A stretch of 64,000 bases of DNA from Anomaloglossus baeobatrachus (lineage: Eukaryota > Chordata > Amphibia > Anura > Aromobatidae), in contig NC_134356.1 in the NCBI RefSeq assembly GCF_048569485.1, forward strand, positions 464,833,820 to 464,897,819. The letters are read 5' to 3'. Shown in pieces: positions 47,084 to 58,866 of this stretch. Numbering within the stretch: position 1 is the stretch's first letter; each line of letters begins with the position of its first letter. Under the pieces are notes generated by a model that worked only from the letters and a program-made list of their open reading frames with translations, made no database searches and had not been told where the DNA came from. A program made the translations under genes and the position numbers.

Positions 47084-48552
47084 AAGTGTATACTGGAATT
47101 GGCTCTCCACATTTTCCTAGCAAGTGCGTAACTGTCTTGCTAAGCAAACAGCAGATGGCAGAATCCGACATGAATATGATGTTTTCTGCCTCCTGAAATG
47201 GCTCCATTAGAATCATTAGGCTTAGCTGGGCTGTGCACTGCTCTCTTAATAAGCTTACGTTACCATCTGCTTTCTCTTAAACAGTAACTGTCTGTTTTCT
47301 GTGGATCGCCAAGTAAATTCTAGGAAAAACTGTTTAGTTTGACATTAGGCTTTGTTGTGAAATATAGGGAACGAGTATCATCCGTCAGAAGAGATTATAT
47401 TGTTTGGAAATTTCATGGCAGTAATGCTTTTTAAAGAAAACCAAGATCATTTGTACCCACAGCTGCTGCTTTCTTTGTGGATTTTCCGCTTACAACTTGG
47501 CATATAAACCTGTTCCAAATTACACAATTTATTGGTGTAAATGTAAAAAAATATGGAAGCTTTTTTTTATTATTGATATTATTAACCATACCTTTTTCAC
47601 ATTAGTGTTATGGTTTCCATTCATAAAAAAGGCATAGCAGCTAACCCACATCTATTTTCCAACAGACCCAGTTGAATCCTGACAGATCCAATTAAATAGT
47701 AATGGTGTCCATATTTCCAAAGGGGTTCCGATACTGTTTACATTAAAATTAATGCTGCAGACTATGCTATTTCTGCTATGAAAAATATGAGATGCCTAAA
47801 AGATAAAGAAATGGTGTACTTTTTGATCTTTCAATATGTGCAAAATTTACTATCTATGATTATTCATTTATTTCTCAAAATGTAATTCACTGTGTAAATG
47901 GATAATGTAAATACTATTTCTCTTTGTGTCCCCCAGTCTCTTTCGAAAAGTGAATCTGCAAATAGCTTTTTGGTGAAGTAACAATCACGGGTTATACGTC
48001 AGTAATGAGAGCCACATGCCTACGTGTCCACCTTTCCTATATGAGGCTGCTATGGACGTGGTTGGGTGGGATGGGGTTTCTGCTAAAGTGAGGCATCCTT
48101 CAACTTTAATAAAGCTCTGCTTGATCCATTAATGGTCACAGAAATGTGGATTAGGGATGAAATAAATTAAGATTCATTTACACGTAAATCTATCTCAATT
48201 TGAATAGTAAATCTGCCCAAATAAAATTACTGTCAACTGCAGATCCTTTGTAATCATTCCGAGCATTAGTTGGATGTTTAGATCATTTCAATTATCGTTT
48301 ATCACATAATAGGAGCAATTATGCATGTATATATGATTGTAACCACTGTACAGAAGCATCTTCCGGGATGACTATTGTCATGTTACAAACACAAAATCTA
48401 TCATTTTCATGTACGAACACTCAATTTTCACCATTGATAGATAATAATTTTATAATTCAGAGTTGAATTTTTAGTGTTTTCTTACACTGGTGATTACTGT
48501 AAATGTGTTAAACAACCAGACTTATGCTTGTATAGATGAGCAGTAATAACTG
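47084..48552. other. TRPM1 intron, apparently unique sequence
   Basis: AT-rich, no open frames of note and no repeat structure I recognise. It may be old intron sequence. Confidence 0.4.
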
Positions 48553-48869
48553 TAGAGTTGAGCGAGTACCTAACTATTCATACTCGCTATACTCATATCG
48601 AGTACTGTCTAATACTTGCGTATTCGTTACGAATAGAGTGTGCAATGCAAGTCAATGGGGAAAAAAAAATCGCAAAGTAACGAGTAACCAGAATACCGTA
48701 TTATTCGTGCGAGTAGCAAAATAGTATGGCATTCGGGTTACTCGTTACCTTGCAAGTTTTCCTCATTGACTTGCATTGTATATGCTATTCAGAATGAATA
48801 CGCGAGTATTGGACAGTAATCGTTATGAGTATAGCGAGTACAAATAGTTAGGTTCTCACTCAACTCTAG
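48553..48869. mobile_element. Palindromic hAT-like MITE
   Basis: About 317 bp, almost entirely palindromic, with ends TAGAGTTGAGCGAGTACC and a near-complement at 48852-48869. It contains gcaatgcaagtcaatgggg and ctcgcacgaata motifs. Same terminal motif as the large hAT-like element ending at 15977 and the split copy at 22885. No clear target duplication. Confidence 0.65.
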
Positions 48870-49187
48870 CTGTCAGTTTTAATAGCTATATTTGCCATAA
48901 ATTAATAAATATCAAAGGTAGAAAAACATAGCACATTAACAGGTCCTGAGTTTAATTAGGCTATTATTTTTCATTATATTTGCCCAGGCTAGTATGTACA
49001 ACATTTCCATTTACCAGTAATGGTGATCTCATTCTTGGGATTTGGGAGTTCAGTGTCCCAGCCTTTGTTATAGAAGAACCTGAGAGAAAAACTCAATGTT
49101 TTCAAGCATTGCCTCTGCTTTGTATTATGAAGTCAATAATATTCCTAGTGAAAAAGGAAGCGGGACAGTAAAACACAAAAGGTCTAA

Positions 49188-49561
49188 GGGTATGTGCACA
49201 CGTCTTTAAGGCATCGGTGGAACTGCCACGTTTTCCAAGACAAAGCTGCTCAAAGAAAAAGCCTTTTCCTGAAGCAACTTTTTGTGCGGTTTTGCTGTCG
49301 CTTTTGTGGCATCTTTGCTCTCCAAGTCTTTTTTTGCAATCTATTCTATAATTAGAGAGTGACTTCATAGTGGAAGCTGCCTGAATAATCAATATGCTTA
49401 ACCACTGCATGGTTTTCAAACCCTGAAGGGGTAAATTGTAAGAAAAGACAAAACATGTACACAACAATGTCATTTTTACATTGCTGTGCACTATTTTTTG
49501 TTGTGTTGTTGTTGCACTTTTTCAGAAATCCTCCTGAAAATTACATTGTGTGCAGATACCC
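49188..49561. mobile_element. Degenerate MITE with GTATGTGCACAC end
   Basis: Left end GGGTATGTGCACACG after TAA (49185-49187); right end is a diverged complement (gtgtgcagatacccc). The interior has no gene. Harbinger-like by end sequence, low certainty. Confidence 0.4.
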
Positions 49562-49639
49562 CAGGGTATGTGCACATGATGTTTTTTTCAAGCAGATTTC
49601 GCTCAGAAATCCATATTAAAAAGTGCTAAATAAATGCAT

Positions 49640-51068
49640 GGGAAACAGGAGTGGTCTCTCAAGATTGAAAAAGGGCAAATGTGGTTCCTATCTACAAAAA
49701 GCAGAAAAAGGAGGATCCAGAGAATTACAGGCCAGTAAGCCTGACCTTCATAGCAGGAAAAATCTTCGAGAAAATTGTCAAGGAACATTTACTTAAGTAC
49801 CTGGATGGGAAGGCATTAATTAACCAGAGCCAGCACAGCTTTATGACCAATATATCTTGTTATATTAACCTGACTTCGTTCTATAGCAAAGTCACTGAAT
49901 GGTTGTACCAGGGGAATGCCGTGGATATAGTATACCTTGACTTCAGTAAGGCATTCAATAAAGTATCACGTAACCTCCTCATTGAAAAAAAATGACCAAG
50001 TACGGAATCAACAGAAAATCAGTTAGATGGATTCACCACTGGCTTAATGATCGGGCACAATGAGTAATACTAAATGGCTACTCATCAACCTAGAGGAAAG
50101 TCAAAAGTGGGGGCCGCAAGGCTCTGTCCTGTTAGTGCTATCTAATATCCTTATAAATGTTCTGAACAACTGAATTATTGGAGAGCTCATTAAATTCGTA
50201 GCTGATACTAAGATATAAGGAAAAGGCAACACTAGAAAGAAAAGAGAGCGTACTGAAAAGGATCTAGACGCACTCGAACAATGGGCCAAGGTAAACAGAA
50301 TGGTATTTAACAGGGACAAATGCAAAGTCCTACATCTGGGTAAAAGAAATGTGAAAAGCATATATAGTATGGGAGGAATAGAACTGGGTGATAGCACCGG
50401 GGAGAAGGACTTGGGCAAAATAGTAGATCCCAGATTCAACATGAGCCAACAATGCGGTGTTGCAGCTAAAAAGGCCAACAAAATTCTGGGATGTTTCAAG
50501 ACAAGTATTGAATCTAGATCACAAGAGGTAATTATTCCCCTATACTCTGCCCTGGTCAGACCCCACCTGGAATACTGTGTATCGTTCTGGGCCCAATTCA
50601 AGAAAGACATCGATATAGTGGAGCAAGTCTAGAGAAAAGCAACCAAGATGGTGGAAGGTCTGAAAATCATGTCATATGTAGACCGGCTAAAAGAAGTAGG
50701 AATGTTTAGTTTGCAAAAGAGAAGGCTGAGAGGAGACTTAATAGCGGTATACAAATATCTGAAAGGTAGTCACAGTGCAGAGGGAACTATCCTATTCTCA
50801 TTAGCACAAGGAAGTACAAGATGCAATGGGATGAAACTAAAAGAAAGAAGATTCAAATTAGATATTAGGAAAAACTTTCTGACAGTAAGTGCAGTCAGAG
50901 AGTGGAGCAGGCTGTCACAGGAGGTGGTGAGCTCTCCATCAATGGAAATGTTCAAGTGGAAGCTAGATAAACATAGAGCTGGGGTGATTTAGGAAAGCCT
51001 GCACTTGCAGGGGGTTGTACTTGACGGCCCCTGAGGTCCCTTCCAACTCTACCATTCTATGATTCTAT
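49640..51068 (+). mobile_element. CR1 LINE, 5'-truncated, several breaks
   Basis: Reverse-transcriptase remnants read in order: NVVPIYKKQKKEDPENYRPV and VDIVYLDFSKAFNKVSRNLL (49650-49990; RT fingers with the first catalytic Asp), MVFNRDKCKVLHLGKRNVKS (50300 on), then YSALVRPHLEYCVSFWAQFK and MFSLQKRRLRGDLIAVYKYL to about 50990. The FADD box region (about 50180) is damaged (KFVADTKI). The element ends with accattctatgattctatg, the CR1 tail. Reading frames change several times and an internal stop separates 50632 from 50648. 5' truncation removed the endonuclease and ORF1. Non-functional. Confidence 0.9.
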
Positions 51069-51241
51069 GCTATAAAGGTTTCCAAAACATCAAGTAATTA
51101 AAGAAGTTACATGTCCATTCTTCAGGTATTTTCCACTCCATAGACGCTCTACACTTTACAATACAATACAGTCAATGGGAAGGCTCAAAAGATGCCTAGG
51201 ATACGCATGTGCATCCATATGACAGCTATGTTTATATTTTA

Positions 51242-52490
51242 CTAGCTGTACTACCAGGATTCGCCCAGGTTAATAACTGTTGTTAACAAAATAGAATGTA
51301 TTAACAAAAATGTATTCTGCACAGAAAAACCACAAAACAAATAGATAGAAATGTAATTATTAAAAGGCAAAAACTAAGCTAATAGAAGCATTTCACAACA
51401 TATATTTCAACACAGATATTCCACACAGATTTAACAAAATTGGCCAAGTAATGTGCTCCGTCTGTCTCTTTCCCGGTCTGTCTCTTTCCCCGTCTGTCTC
51501 TTTCCCAGTCTGTCTCTTTCCCAGTCTGTCTCTTTCCCAGTCTGTCTCTTTCCCAGTCTGTCTCTTTCCCAGTCTGTCTCTTTCCCAGTCTGTCTCTTTC
51601 CCCCGCCTGTCTCTTTCCCCCGCCTGTCTCTTTCCCCCGTCTGTCTCTTTCCCCCGTCTGTCTCTTTCCCCCGTCTGTCTCTTTCCCTGTCTGCCTCTTT
51701 TTTTTTGTCTGTCTCGATCTCTCTGTTTCTTTCCCCATCTGTCTCTTTCTATGTCTGTCTCTTTCCCCGTCTGTCTCCCCGTCTTTTTGTCTGTCTCTTT
51801 CCCTGTTTGCCTGTCTGTGTCTGTCTATTTCCTTGTCTGTCTCTATCGAGGTCTGTGTCTTTCCCCATCTATCTTTGTCTCTCTGGTTGTCACCTCCTTC
51901 CCTGTCTGCCTGTCTCTGTCCCTGTCTGCATGTCTGTCTGTCTCTTTCCCCATCTGTCTCTTTCCCCATCTGTCTCTTTCCCCATCTGTCTCTTTCCCCA
52001 TCTGTCTCTTTCCCCGTCTGTCTCTTTCCCCATCTGTCTCTTTCCCCATCTGTCTCTTTCCAGGTCTGTCTCTTTCCAGGTCTGTCTCTTTCCAGGTCTG
52101 TCTATGTCTGTCTCTTTCCAGGTCTGTCTCTGTCTGTCTCTTTCCTCGTCTGTCTCTTTCACAGTCTGTCTCTGTCTGTCTCTTTCACAGTCTGTCTCTC
52201 TCTTTCCTCGTCTGTCTCTGTCTTTTTCTCTCTATCCGTCTCCCCAACGACATCTTATTACCTCACATATAAGCTTCTTATACTATGAATGTCTTTTGTT
52301 CCTATAGCAACCAATCACAGCTCCTACTAATAACCTGTAGTTCAAGGCTCCATTTACTTTAATGGAGCCATGTTTTTTGGAGAGTAACTGTAAAGCGCGG
52401 GTTTACATTTTCCTGTCAAAACATAGTCTATGACGTTCCCTGGGTCACATGAGGTGTCTGTGCAAAATTTCGTGATTGTAAATGCTACGA
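51242..52490 (-). mobile_element. Second Helitron copy, expanded internal repeat
   Basis: Its minus-strand 3' end reads ...CCTGGGCGAATCCTGGTAGTACAGCTAG (from about 51269 down to 51242), as in the copy at 26440. The other half shares tgtttttggagagtaactgt, catagtctatgacgttccct and gtgtctgtgcaaaattt with that copy. The 5' end is not intact: similarity stops near 52490 after aatgctacga, and no TCTAATATATAA start is seen. Most of the extra length is the pyrimidine minisatellite inside. Confidence 0.65.
51455..52230. repeat. Pyrimidine minisatellite (TCTGTCTCTTTCCC)n
   Basis: About 775 bp of tctgtctctttcccn units of roughly 14-16 bp with blocks of variants (ccag, cccgcc, ccat, cagg). It keeps three plus-strand frames and a minus-strand frame open for up to 284 codons. 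These are low-complexity artefacts, not genes. Confidence 0.9.
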
Positions 52491-53644
52491 AGATGTGCGC
52501 CACTTCTGCATTTTTTACCCAGTCATGGTTTTGGTTTACAAATACTGAGGTAAAAAAACTCACCAAATACTCAATGTGTGCACATGGCCTTGGATGTAGC
52601 ATGGATCAGAGCTCAGAAAGCTAACTTTGACCACAGCACTGCTTTGTGTGTACCCTGTTTATTGTCAGTGACCTGCTTATCAAATCAGAGAGTGTGGTCG
52701 GACGACTTGGTACTAGGCAGGAAATCACAGCAATGATAATGTTCTAGTGATAATACCTTCAGTATAATTAAACCACAGAATACAGATTACTAAATGACAC
52801 ATCACTGAAATTTGTGTTTCAGACCCCATCTTCTGCTTTCTTCAGATTATATAGCAAAAACCTGCTGACAGATTCCCTTTAGTCACGCTGAGAAACCGCT
52901 AAAAATAAAAATTTTAGCAGTCACAAATGTCCCAAAAAGTCTAAAAAAAAGTGACAAAAAAGGTTAAAAAAGACAATTCAGTATTACAAAATACCATTGA
53001 AAAGCAGTGTTTCCTGAAGCATCTACCTCTTAAAGAACCATATGGTTTCACCCACCTGAAATAAAATGTGTGCACATATCCTTACATAGTGCTACCATAC
53101 AAAGGGATTATTCTTGGGTTGTGGTAAAATCCTTTAAACTAAAACTGAAATGAAAATAGATCCCGATTCAGTAAGACTAACGTTGTACCTGCCAGTGTAA
53201 AAACAGTGCGTGGCGGGGTTAGAGGCTCCTAATTCATTAAGAGGCTAATGACACTTAATGAATAAGGGGCATCTTTCAAGTGGTGTGTGCCTCTGTGTGC
53301 CTTGCCAGACATTTTGCATCAGTCGGAGATTGGAGTAAGATTTCTGGGATAAGGTATGCCACCTGTGGTCATGAATTAGATGGGTGGACTTAGTTATGCC
53401 CCCTGTCGTGCCTATGCTTTGCCCACCTTGGTGGAGCTGGTTGGGACTGCCCTAAACGCAACAAAAGTTGCAAAATATTTGAGCAATATCACACTACACA
53501 AACAGATTCACGACAATTACTTTGAGTATTACCTCATAATTTTTACTATTCTGATGGCAACACAATAGAAATATTTTTTGCATCACTTTATTGCCAAAAG
53601 ATATAGTTATGGGTTGAAATACAAGTTAATAATAGAAAACTTAC
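52491..53644. other. TRPM1 intron with MITE fragments
   Basis: Holds a T2-like end fragment near 52796-52882 (acctgctgacagattccctt) and otherwise no supported feature up to the S6 exon. Confidence 0.4.
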
Positions 53645-53789
53645 TTGAACACGGCTATTAGCAAGTTTACTAAGAGGATATTTGCCACCAACAAATAACA
53701 TGCCATAATGGCTGGAGTGAGCCAAGCGCCAGGAATGCAAGGAGGGAGACGCTTCCCGTCATCATCATATAGGTTTTCACCACAAGGAG
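53645..53789 (-). CDS. trpm1: TRPM1 exon: pore loop end and S6
   Basis: 145-nt exon with acceptor ttgtgttacag|CT and donor GTGTTCAA|gtaagt. It encodes (P)[20 protein letters not shown], carrying the conserved cysteine pair of the TRPM outer pore, then [20 protein letters not shown] and NLLIAVF(N), the S6 helix lining the gate. It joins C|CT to the microexon and AA|C to the TRP-box exon without shifting frame. The sequence is almost identical to mammalian TRPM1 and is evidently under strong constraint. Confidence 0.96.
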
Positions 53790-54041
53790 CTGTAACACAA
53801 AGAGAATTATCAGCATCACAATATAGTTTTAATTATAGAACAACTCATAGGTAAATCAGGTATGTATCAGTATTTGATATGCATGTAAAAAAAAATTGTT
53901 GCATGTAAGAATTTATAGACAGCCAAAGTCTGCCAGATCAGAATCTGCTTTTCATCGACCCCCTTTGACTCCCCTTCTATAAAGTCGTAATGAAGTTAGT
54001 TGGCTTTATGAGTAAATATTTTCCCTCGGTTTGGCGTCTTA

Positions 54042-54595
54042 CAGACGTCCGTGATCATCGGTACAATCTTACATCGCAATGCACAAACTGGCCCTGCGTT
54101 TCCCGACCCAAGCATGACAGCTTTATATATGTCTATAAGGCTATGTGCGCACGTTGCGTACAGTCACTGCAGAATTTTCTGCAGCGATCTGAAGAGCACA
54201 CGTGTGCTTCAAATCGCTGCAGAAAATGTCCGTAGTGAAAAAAAAAAAAAGCCGATTTCATGCGCTCTGCTTGCAGCTCCTGCCATAGACAGAGCAGGAG
54301 CTGCCGGCAAAGCGCACGGAAGAAGTGACATGTCACTTCTTAGAACGCGCGCTTCTGGCAGCAGCCGAAGCGCTGTGCTCTAAAACGCCACGTGCGCACG
54401 GCCCCTGCACAATCTCCATAGATTATGCAGGGGACGCAGGACGCATGCAGTTACGCTGCGCTACAAAGCGCAGCGTAACTGCATGTATTTACGCAACGTG
54501 CGCACATAGCCTAAGGCTGCCATGCTTGGTTTGGGAGAAACGCGATTATTCTGTGCATTGGGATCCGAGATCGGACCAATGATCACGGATGTCTG
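54042..54595. mobile_element. Palindromic MITE split by another MITE
   Basis: Arms at 54042-54133 (cagacgtccgtgatcatcgg ...) and 54515-54595 (its approximate complement) face each other across the MITE at 54139-54511. No gene. Confidence 0.65.
54139..54511. mobile_element. Multi-hairpin MITE (TAA target), copy 2
   Basis: Ends GGCTATGTGCGCACGTTGCG and complement, TAA at 54136-54138 and 54512-54514. Same element as 44862-45233 in opposite orientation, including the 20-bp palindrome agaagtgacatgtcacttct. Confidence 0.82.
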
Positions 54596-55718
54596 AAAGA
54601 GCTCTATCTTCTTTTATGTTGCCTGTAGTTCAGGCAGCATCAACCACCTGACAGACATCCTGGAATTGGTAGTGTTTTTCATTATTTTCTTTTTGAATTA
54701 ACGTTTTCTTCCCTTTTCTCTGTTGTACCACAGTAGCCTCCACCTTAGGTAAGCTCTTGTGTGTACAAAATATCAGTTGCCCCATTCTACGAGACTGACA
54801 TTGAAAGGGTATTCCAAAAATTGAAAATTAAGACAGAGAACAACTTGTTGATCATTCAAGGTCATTTTTGATGGACCTCAAACAATCCATAGAATGGGGC
54901 TCTGGATCTTGAGTACATGGCTACTGAATGGAGTGATGGTGTATATACTCAGGCTTTACTCTTTTAATTGAGTATGGTGCTGCTAGAGAAATCTAAGACC
55001 AGCACTTGGATATTTATGACAGCTCCATAAATAATTAATATCCAGTAGTTGGATCCCAAGCATTGAGTAAGTTACCCCCCTATTATATAGATTGGGGGTG
55101 ACTTTAAATTCTGGAAATATACTTTTAAATAAGATTTCCATCATAGAATGGCAGAATAGAGTGGAGGCGACAATTTATGAAAAATCCACTGGTAAGAAAA
55201 TTGACTGCACAGCTGTATACCTGAGTCAATTCTGAAAAATGTTCAAGGACCATTTACAGCATCCTATAGTACAGAATGGTAATGTATCCATAAAAAAGGA
55301 TGCCTCTAGGATGGTCCATGTGTCATCCGATTTCTTTCTAGCACCCACCGACTTAAATAGATGAGTTTTGTCCTATTTATGTGTCACCTCGTAGTATGCT
55401 GGATTTTTTTTTGAGGCCAGACACAGCTGAGAAAAATTGCAGATCTGCACTGCCTCATAGAATAACATGGGTCCGAATGCAATGTCTTTTATTCTTGCAT
55501 TGCACTTGTCTGAGTTATACCACGGTAGTGTGAGCGTGCAGGGGATTGGGAACTGTGTATGCAAAAAAAGATCTGATGACAATTAAATTTCATAAGGAAA
55601 GTAATCACTACTGAATTTTGGATCTAAAAATGGCCTCATGATAAAACATAGATGTACTTATTATAAGTGAATCGGACTCCTAAAAGGGTTATACTATTAC
55701 AGGAATTCCACTTCTATG
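54596..55718. other. TRPM1 intron, no feature recognised
   Basis: AT-rich, no coding sequence and no clear repeat ends. Confidence 0.4.
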
Positions 55719-57767
55719 TGTCGCGCCCCGGGGCAACTGGGCTGCTTGGATCCGGCTGGTCCGTGGCTCGAGGTGTCCCGGACACGGGGGCACTGTCGAC
55801 CAGTTTTAAATGAAAAGTAAAATAAAAATAAAGTCCGACTACGCCACTCGCGGTTTGCTGCCAGGGATGGTAGGGCTGCCGCTGCGGGTTCCCATAGGGG
55901 ATGATGGATGGGGGCAGCGTGGATGGTGGAGCCCTCCGCAAGCAAGACTTTTCCACAGAGGTAGGTGAAGAGTTAACGTGGAGGTGCAGCGCAATGAAGC
56001 AGTCCAGACAGAGAGTGCAGTTTGATGGTCTTTACTTACTGGATTCACACCCTGGGGACATACTGGATCCCAGGTGTTAACGTGTCCCTTATGACTGTGC
56101 CAGCCAACCTGGTGCCACTCTCCACCTTTGCACTCTGGTGTATGTGGGTCCTTCCTGGCATGCAGCACTTGGAGGTCCTACTAGTGTCTCGGTCCTGCCG
56201 CAGGCAACTTAGACTATTTAAGGGAATGTGTCCTGATCCTCCCTTTGCTGCTGATGCCTCGGACGGTATTGGTGGCAGATGAGTCCTGAAAACCCACCTG
56301 CCTGGCAGAGTTAACAGATGGTTTGAAGTCCTGGTCTATTCTGGAATCTGCACTCCGTGTGTGCAAAATACTGTGACCCCTCAATGTCCACCCCACTGGA
56401 TCCCTCTTTCCTTGGAACTTGCTCTCTCACTCTCCAGCTACTTTCCTCCTCTGAGTGACTGTTCTCTCTACTCAGGTCTTTGCAGAGTCTTTGCTACTTT
56501 CATTTCCAAAATTCTATAATTCCTTTGTCTGTATTGACACCTTTCCTTTTGCTACTGCTCACTTCTATCCTCACTCCTTTATCTTTCACTTCCTTTCTCT
56601 GACTAACTAACTAAAGGCCACGTCACACTAAGCAACATCGCTAGCAACATCGCTGCTGAGGCACGACTTTTGTGACGTGACACAACAGCGATGTTGCTAG
56701 CGATGTTGCTGTGTGTGACATCCAGCAACAACCTGGCCCCTGCTGTGAGGTCGTTGGTTGTTGCTGAATGTCCTGGACCATTTTTTAGTTGTTGCTCTCC
56801 CGCTGTGAAGCGCACATCACTGTGTGTGACAGCGAGAGAGCAACAACTGAATGTGCAGGCAGCAGGAGCCGGTTTCTACGGACGCTGGTAACCACGGTAA
56901 ACATTGGGTAACCAAAAAGCCATTACCTTGGTTACCCGATATTTACCTCCGTTACCAGCGTCCGCCGCTCTCAGCTGTCAGTGCCGGCTCCCTGCTCCCT
57001 GCACACATAGCCAGACTACACATCGGGTAATTAACCCGATGTGTAGTCTGGCTAGGACTGCAGGGAACAGGGAGCCGGCACTGGCAGCGTAAGAGCGGCG
57101 GACGCTGGTAACAAAGGTAAATATCGGGTAACCAAGGTAAGGGCTTCTTGGTTACCCGATGTTTACCGTGGTTACCAGCGTCCACAGAAGCCGGCTCCCT
57201 GCTGCCTGCACACGTAGCAGAGTACACATCGGGTAATTAACCCGATGTGTACTCTGGCTAGGAGTGCAGGGAGCTAGCGCTAAGCGGTGTGCGCTGGTAA
57301 CCAAGGTAAATATCGGGTTTGTTACCCAATATTTACCTTAGTTACCAAGCGCAGCATGCTTCCACGTGTCGCTGCTGGCTGGGGGCTGGTCACTGGTTGC
57401 TGGTGAGATCTGCCTGTGTGACAGCTCACCAGCAACCCGTGTAGCGACGCTCCAGCGATCCCTGCCAGGTCAGGTTGCTGGTGGGATCGCTGGAGCGTCG
57501 CTTAGCGTGACGGTACCTTAACACTTCCCAGGTCACTCTCTCCTCTCCCAGGTCTGGTCCCTCCCTTTCCAGTTGGCTGCCTGTTAGCTCACAGTGCCCA
57601 GCCCTGTCACCTGGTTCTAAGGAGGGGGTCAACCGCCCTGGTTGTGAGTGTAAGTGTCCTGGTGTGCTAGTGTGTGTGTGTGATGACTGGCACAGTCATT
57701 TAGGACCCGAGCTGTTGCTGTGTTGTTACCTTATTTTGTGACACCTGGTTACCGCAGGGGCGTCACA
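55719..57767 (-). mobile_element. Third solo LTR, divergent subfamily, minus strand
   Basis: Read on the minus strand it begins TGTGACGCCCCTGCGGTAAC at 57767 and ends GGGGCGCGACA at 55719, with the 4-bp target TATG at 55715-55718 and 57768-57771. Ends, target size and net length (about 1.14 kb without the nested MITE) match the LTRs at 9101 and 36569, but the body is largely different. I take it as a related subfamily. Confidence 0.65.
56615..57518. mobile_element. Harbinger-like MITE inside the solo LTR
   Basis: Ends AGGCCACGTCACACTAAGC and, inverted, AGGTACCGTCACGCTAAGC, with TAA at 56612-56614 and 57519-57521. The interior consists of alternating gttacccgat / atcgggtaac motifs and two long hairpins around cgggtaattaacccg (about 57010-57055 and 57215-57262). 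Shares these with the MITE at 25558. Confidence 0.78.
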
Positions 57768-57879
57768 TATGCATAGGTGTGGTGTGATTTGCATACATCA
57801 ATTATTAGACATTATTCTTATGTACCACACTTTCTAATAATACATTTTAAAATTGTAAACCGAATAGAAAAATACTTAC

Positions 57880-57900
57880 GGTTTATTTCCATTGCGTACA
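57880..57900 (-). CDS. trpm1: TRPM1 21-nt microexon in the pore region
   Basis: On the minus strand: ...ttccaaacag|TG TAC GCA ATG GAA ATA AAC C|gtaagtatt. It encodes (L)YAMEIN(P), which in TRPM1 directly precedes PCGENLY, and it joins C|CT to the next exon. Both splice sites are strong and the length is a multiple of three, so skipping would delete seven residues of the outer pore without changing frame. In the paralogue TRPM3 the matching position is a known splice-variable pore segment; whether this one is skipped here is inference. The preceding exon (ending DQIDL) is not in the window. Confidence 0.88.
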
Positions 57901-58362
57901 CTGTTTGGAAAAAAATAAACAATGCGTAAGAAAGGAGAAAATAATACAATCATTATATAAATCACATATGGTAAAACAAAAAAGAAAACAAACAATGCTT
58001 TGATTTAATAAGCTATATCTTGATCTTCACCAATAATAACTATATAATATCGTTCTCTTTATCCTTGTTTATGTTAGCAGATTATCTATGCATGGTCAGG
58101 ATGACATAAGAGATAACGCAAAAAGTAATGATTATCCTCAGTTTCTAAAATGGAAGAGAACAAATGAAGAAATTGGCAGAGTACATTATTAAAAGTAAAA
58201 TCCAGTAGCATTCAGTGCATGCGTAGTGGAGGGAGGTGTATTGGCCTCTGCTATATGTGGGCACTGTGTATATGCAAAATGAAGTTTGGGAGGCTTGTGA
58301 TAAATGTACAGGCTGTGGGATGCCAATCAATCAATCAAGCCAGAAGGGGACCATCCAGTTTA
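57901..58362. other. TRPM1 intron, no feature recognised
   Basis: AT-rich intron upstream of the microexon. The exon expected next (pore helix, GEVFADQID) is not found before the retroelement begins. Confidence 0.45.
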
Positions 58363-58551
58363 GACCTGCGACACACATCCGTGCCGCCGGTACGTGTTTG
58401 CCATTTTTTGCACATACCGGCGGCACGGAGACACGTTCAGCAATGCTACCCTATTGTAGCAGGCACACACACGTAAAACCACACGGAACGTGTGTCCGTG
58501 TGCGTTTGTACGTGTGTGCGTTTTTCTACACGCTGACATGTTGTCACGCTC
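58363..58551. mobile_element. Left part of a TIR element interrupted by the Gypsy element
   Basis: Begins gacctgcgacacacatccgtg, close to the end of the element at 20719 (GGCCTCCGACACACATCCGTG). It continues with ggtacgtgtttgcc/gcacataccggcgg inverted pairs and stops at the LTR start at 58552. The remainder should lie beyond the right window edge. Confidence 0.5.
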
Positions 58552-58866
58552 CCCGGGTCCCCTGTCCAGCTCCCCGGCTCCCCTGCCACGCTCCCCGGCT
58601 TCCCTGGCTCGCTCCCCGGCTCCTCTGTCCGGCGTCCCCCGCTCCAGGCCTCCTCACCTAGGATCCCCAGGCGTCCCGGTCCCCGCTCCCAGCGTCCGCT
58701 GTCAGCTTCGCTCCAGCCCGGCTCCCCTGCCTCCTGTTCGCCACTCCCTGCCCTGGCTTCTGGCACCCGGGCCTCGCGCATGCGCATTAGGGCGCGCGCG
58801 CGGTCATTGACCCTTTCTTAAAGGGCCAGCGTCCACAGACAGGATATTGAACACACAGGTACAGGG

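Noticed and set aside
51451-52307. Overlapping open frames of 273 and 284 codons rich in Ser, Leu, Phe, Cys and Val
   Set aside because: They are translations of the TCTGTCTCTTTCCC minisatellite. Several frames on both strands are open at once and the protein is as repetitive as the DNA.
19050-57900. Assignment of the channel gene to TRPM3
   Set aside because: The TRP box and coiled coil fit both, but YAMEIN before PCGENLY, the tail motifs and the STETEC terminus are those of TRPM1.
58446-58787. Arg/Gly/Pro-rich frames near the Gypsy LTR start as a collagen-like or host gene
   Set aside because: They translate the C-rich LTR repeats, recur in the 3' LTR and occur on both strands.
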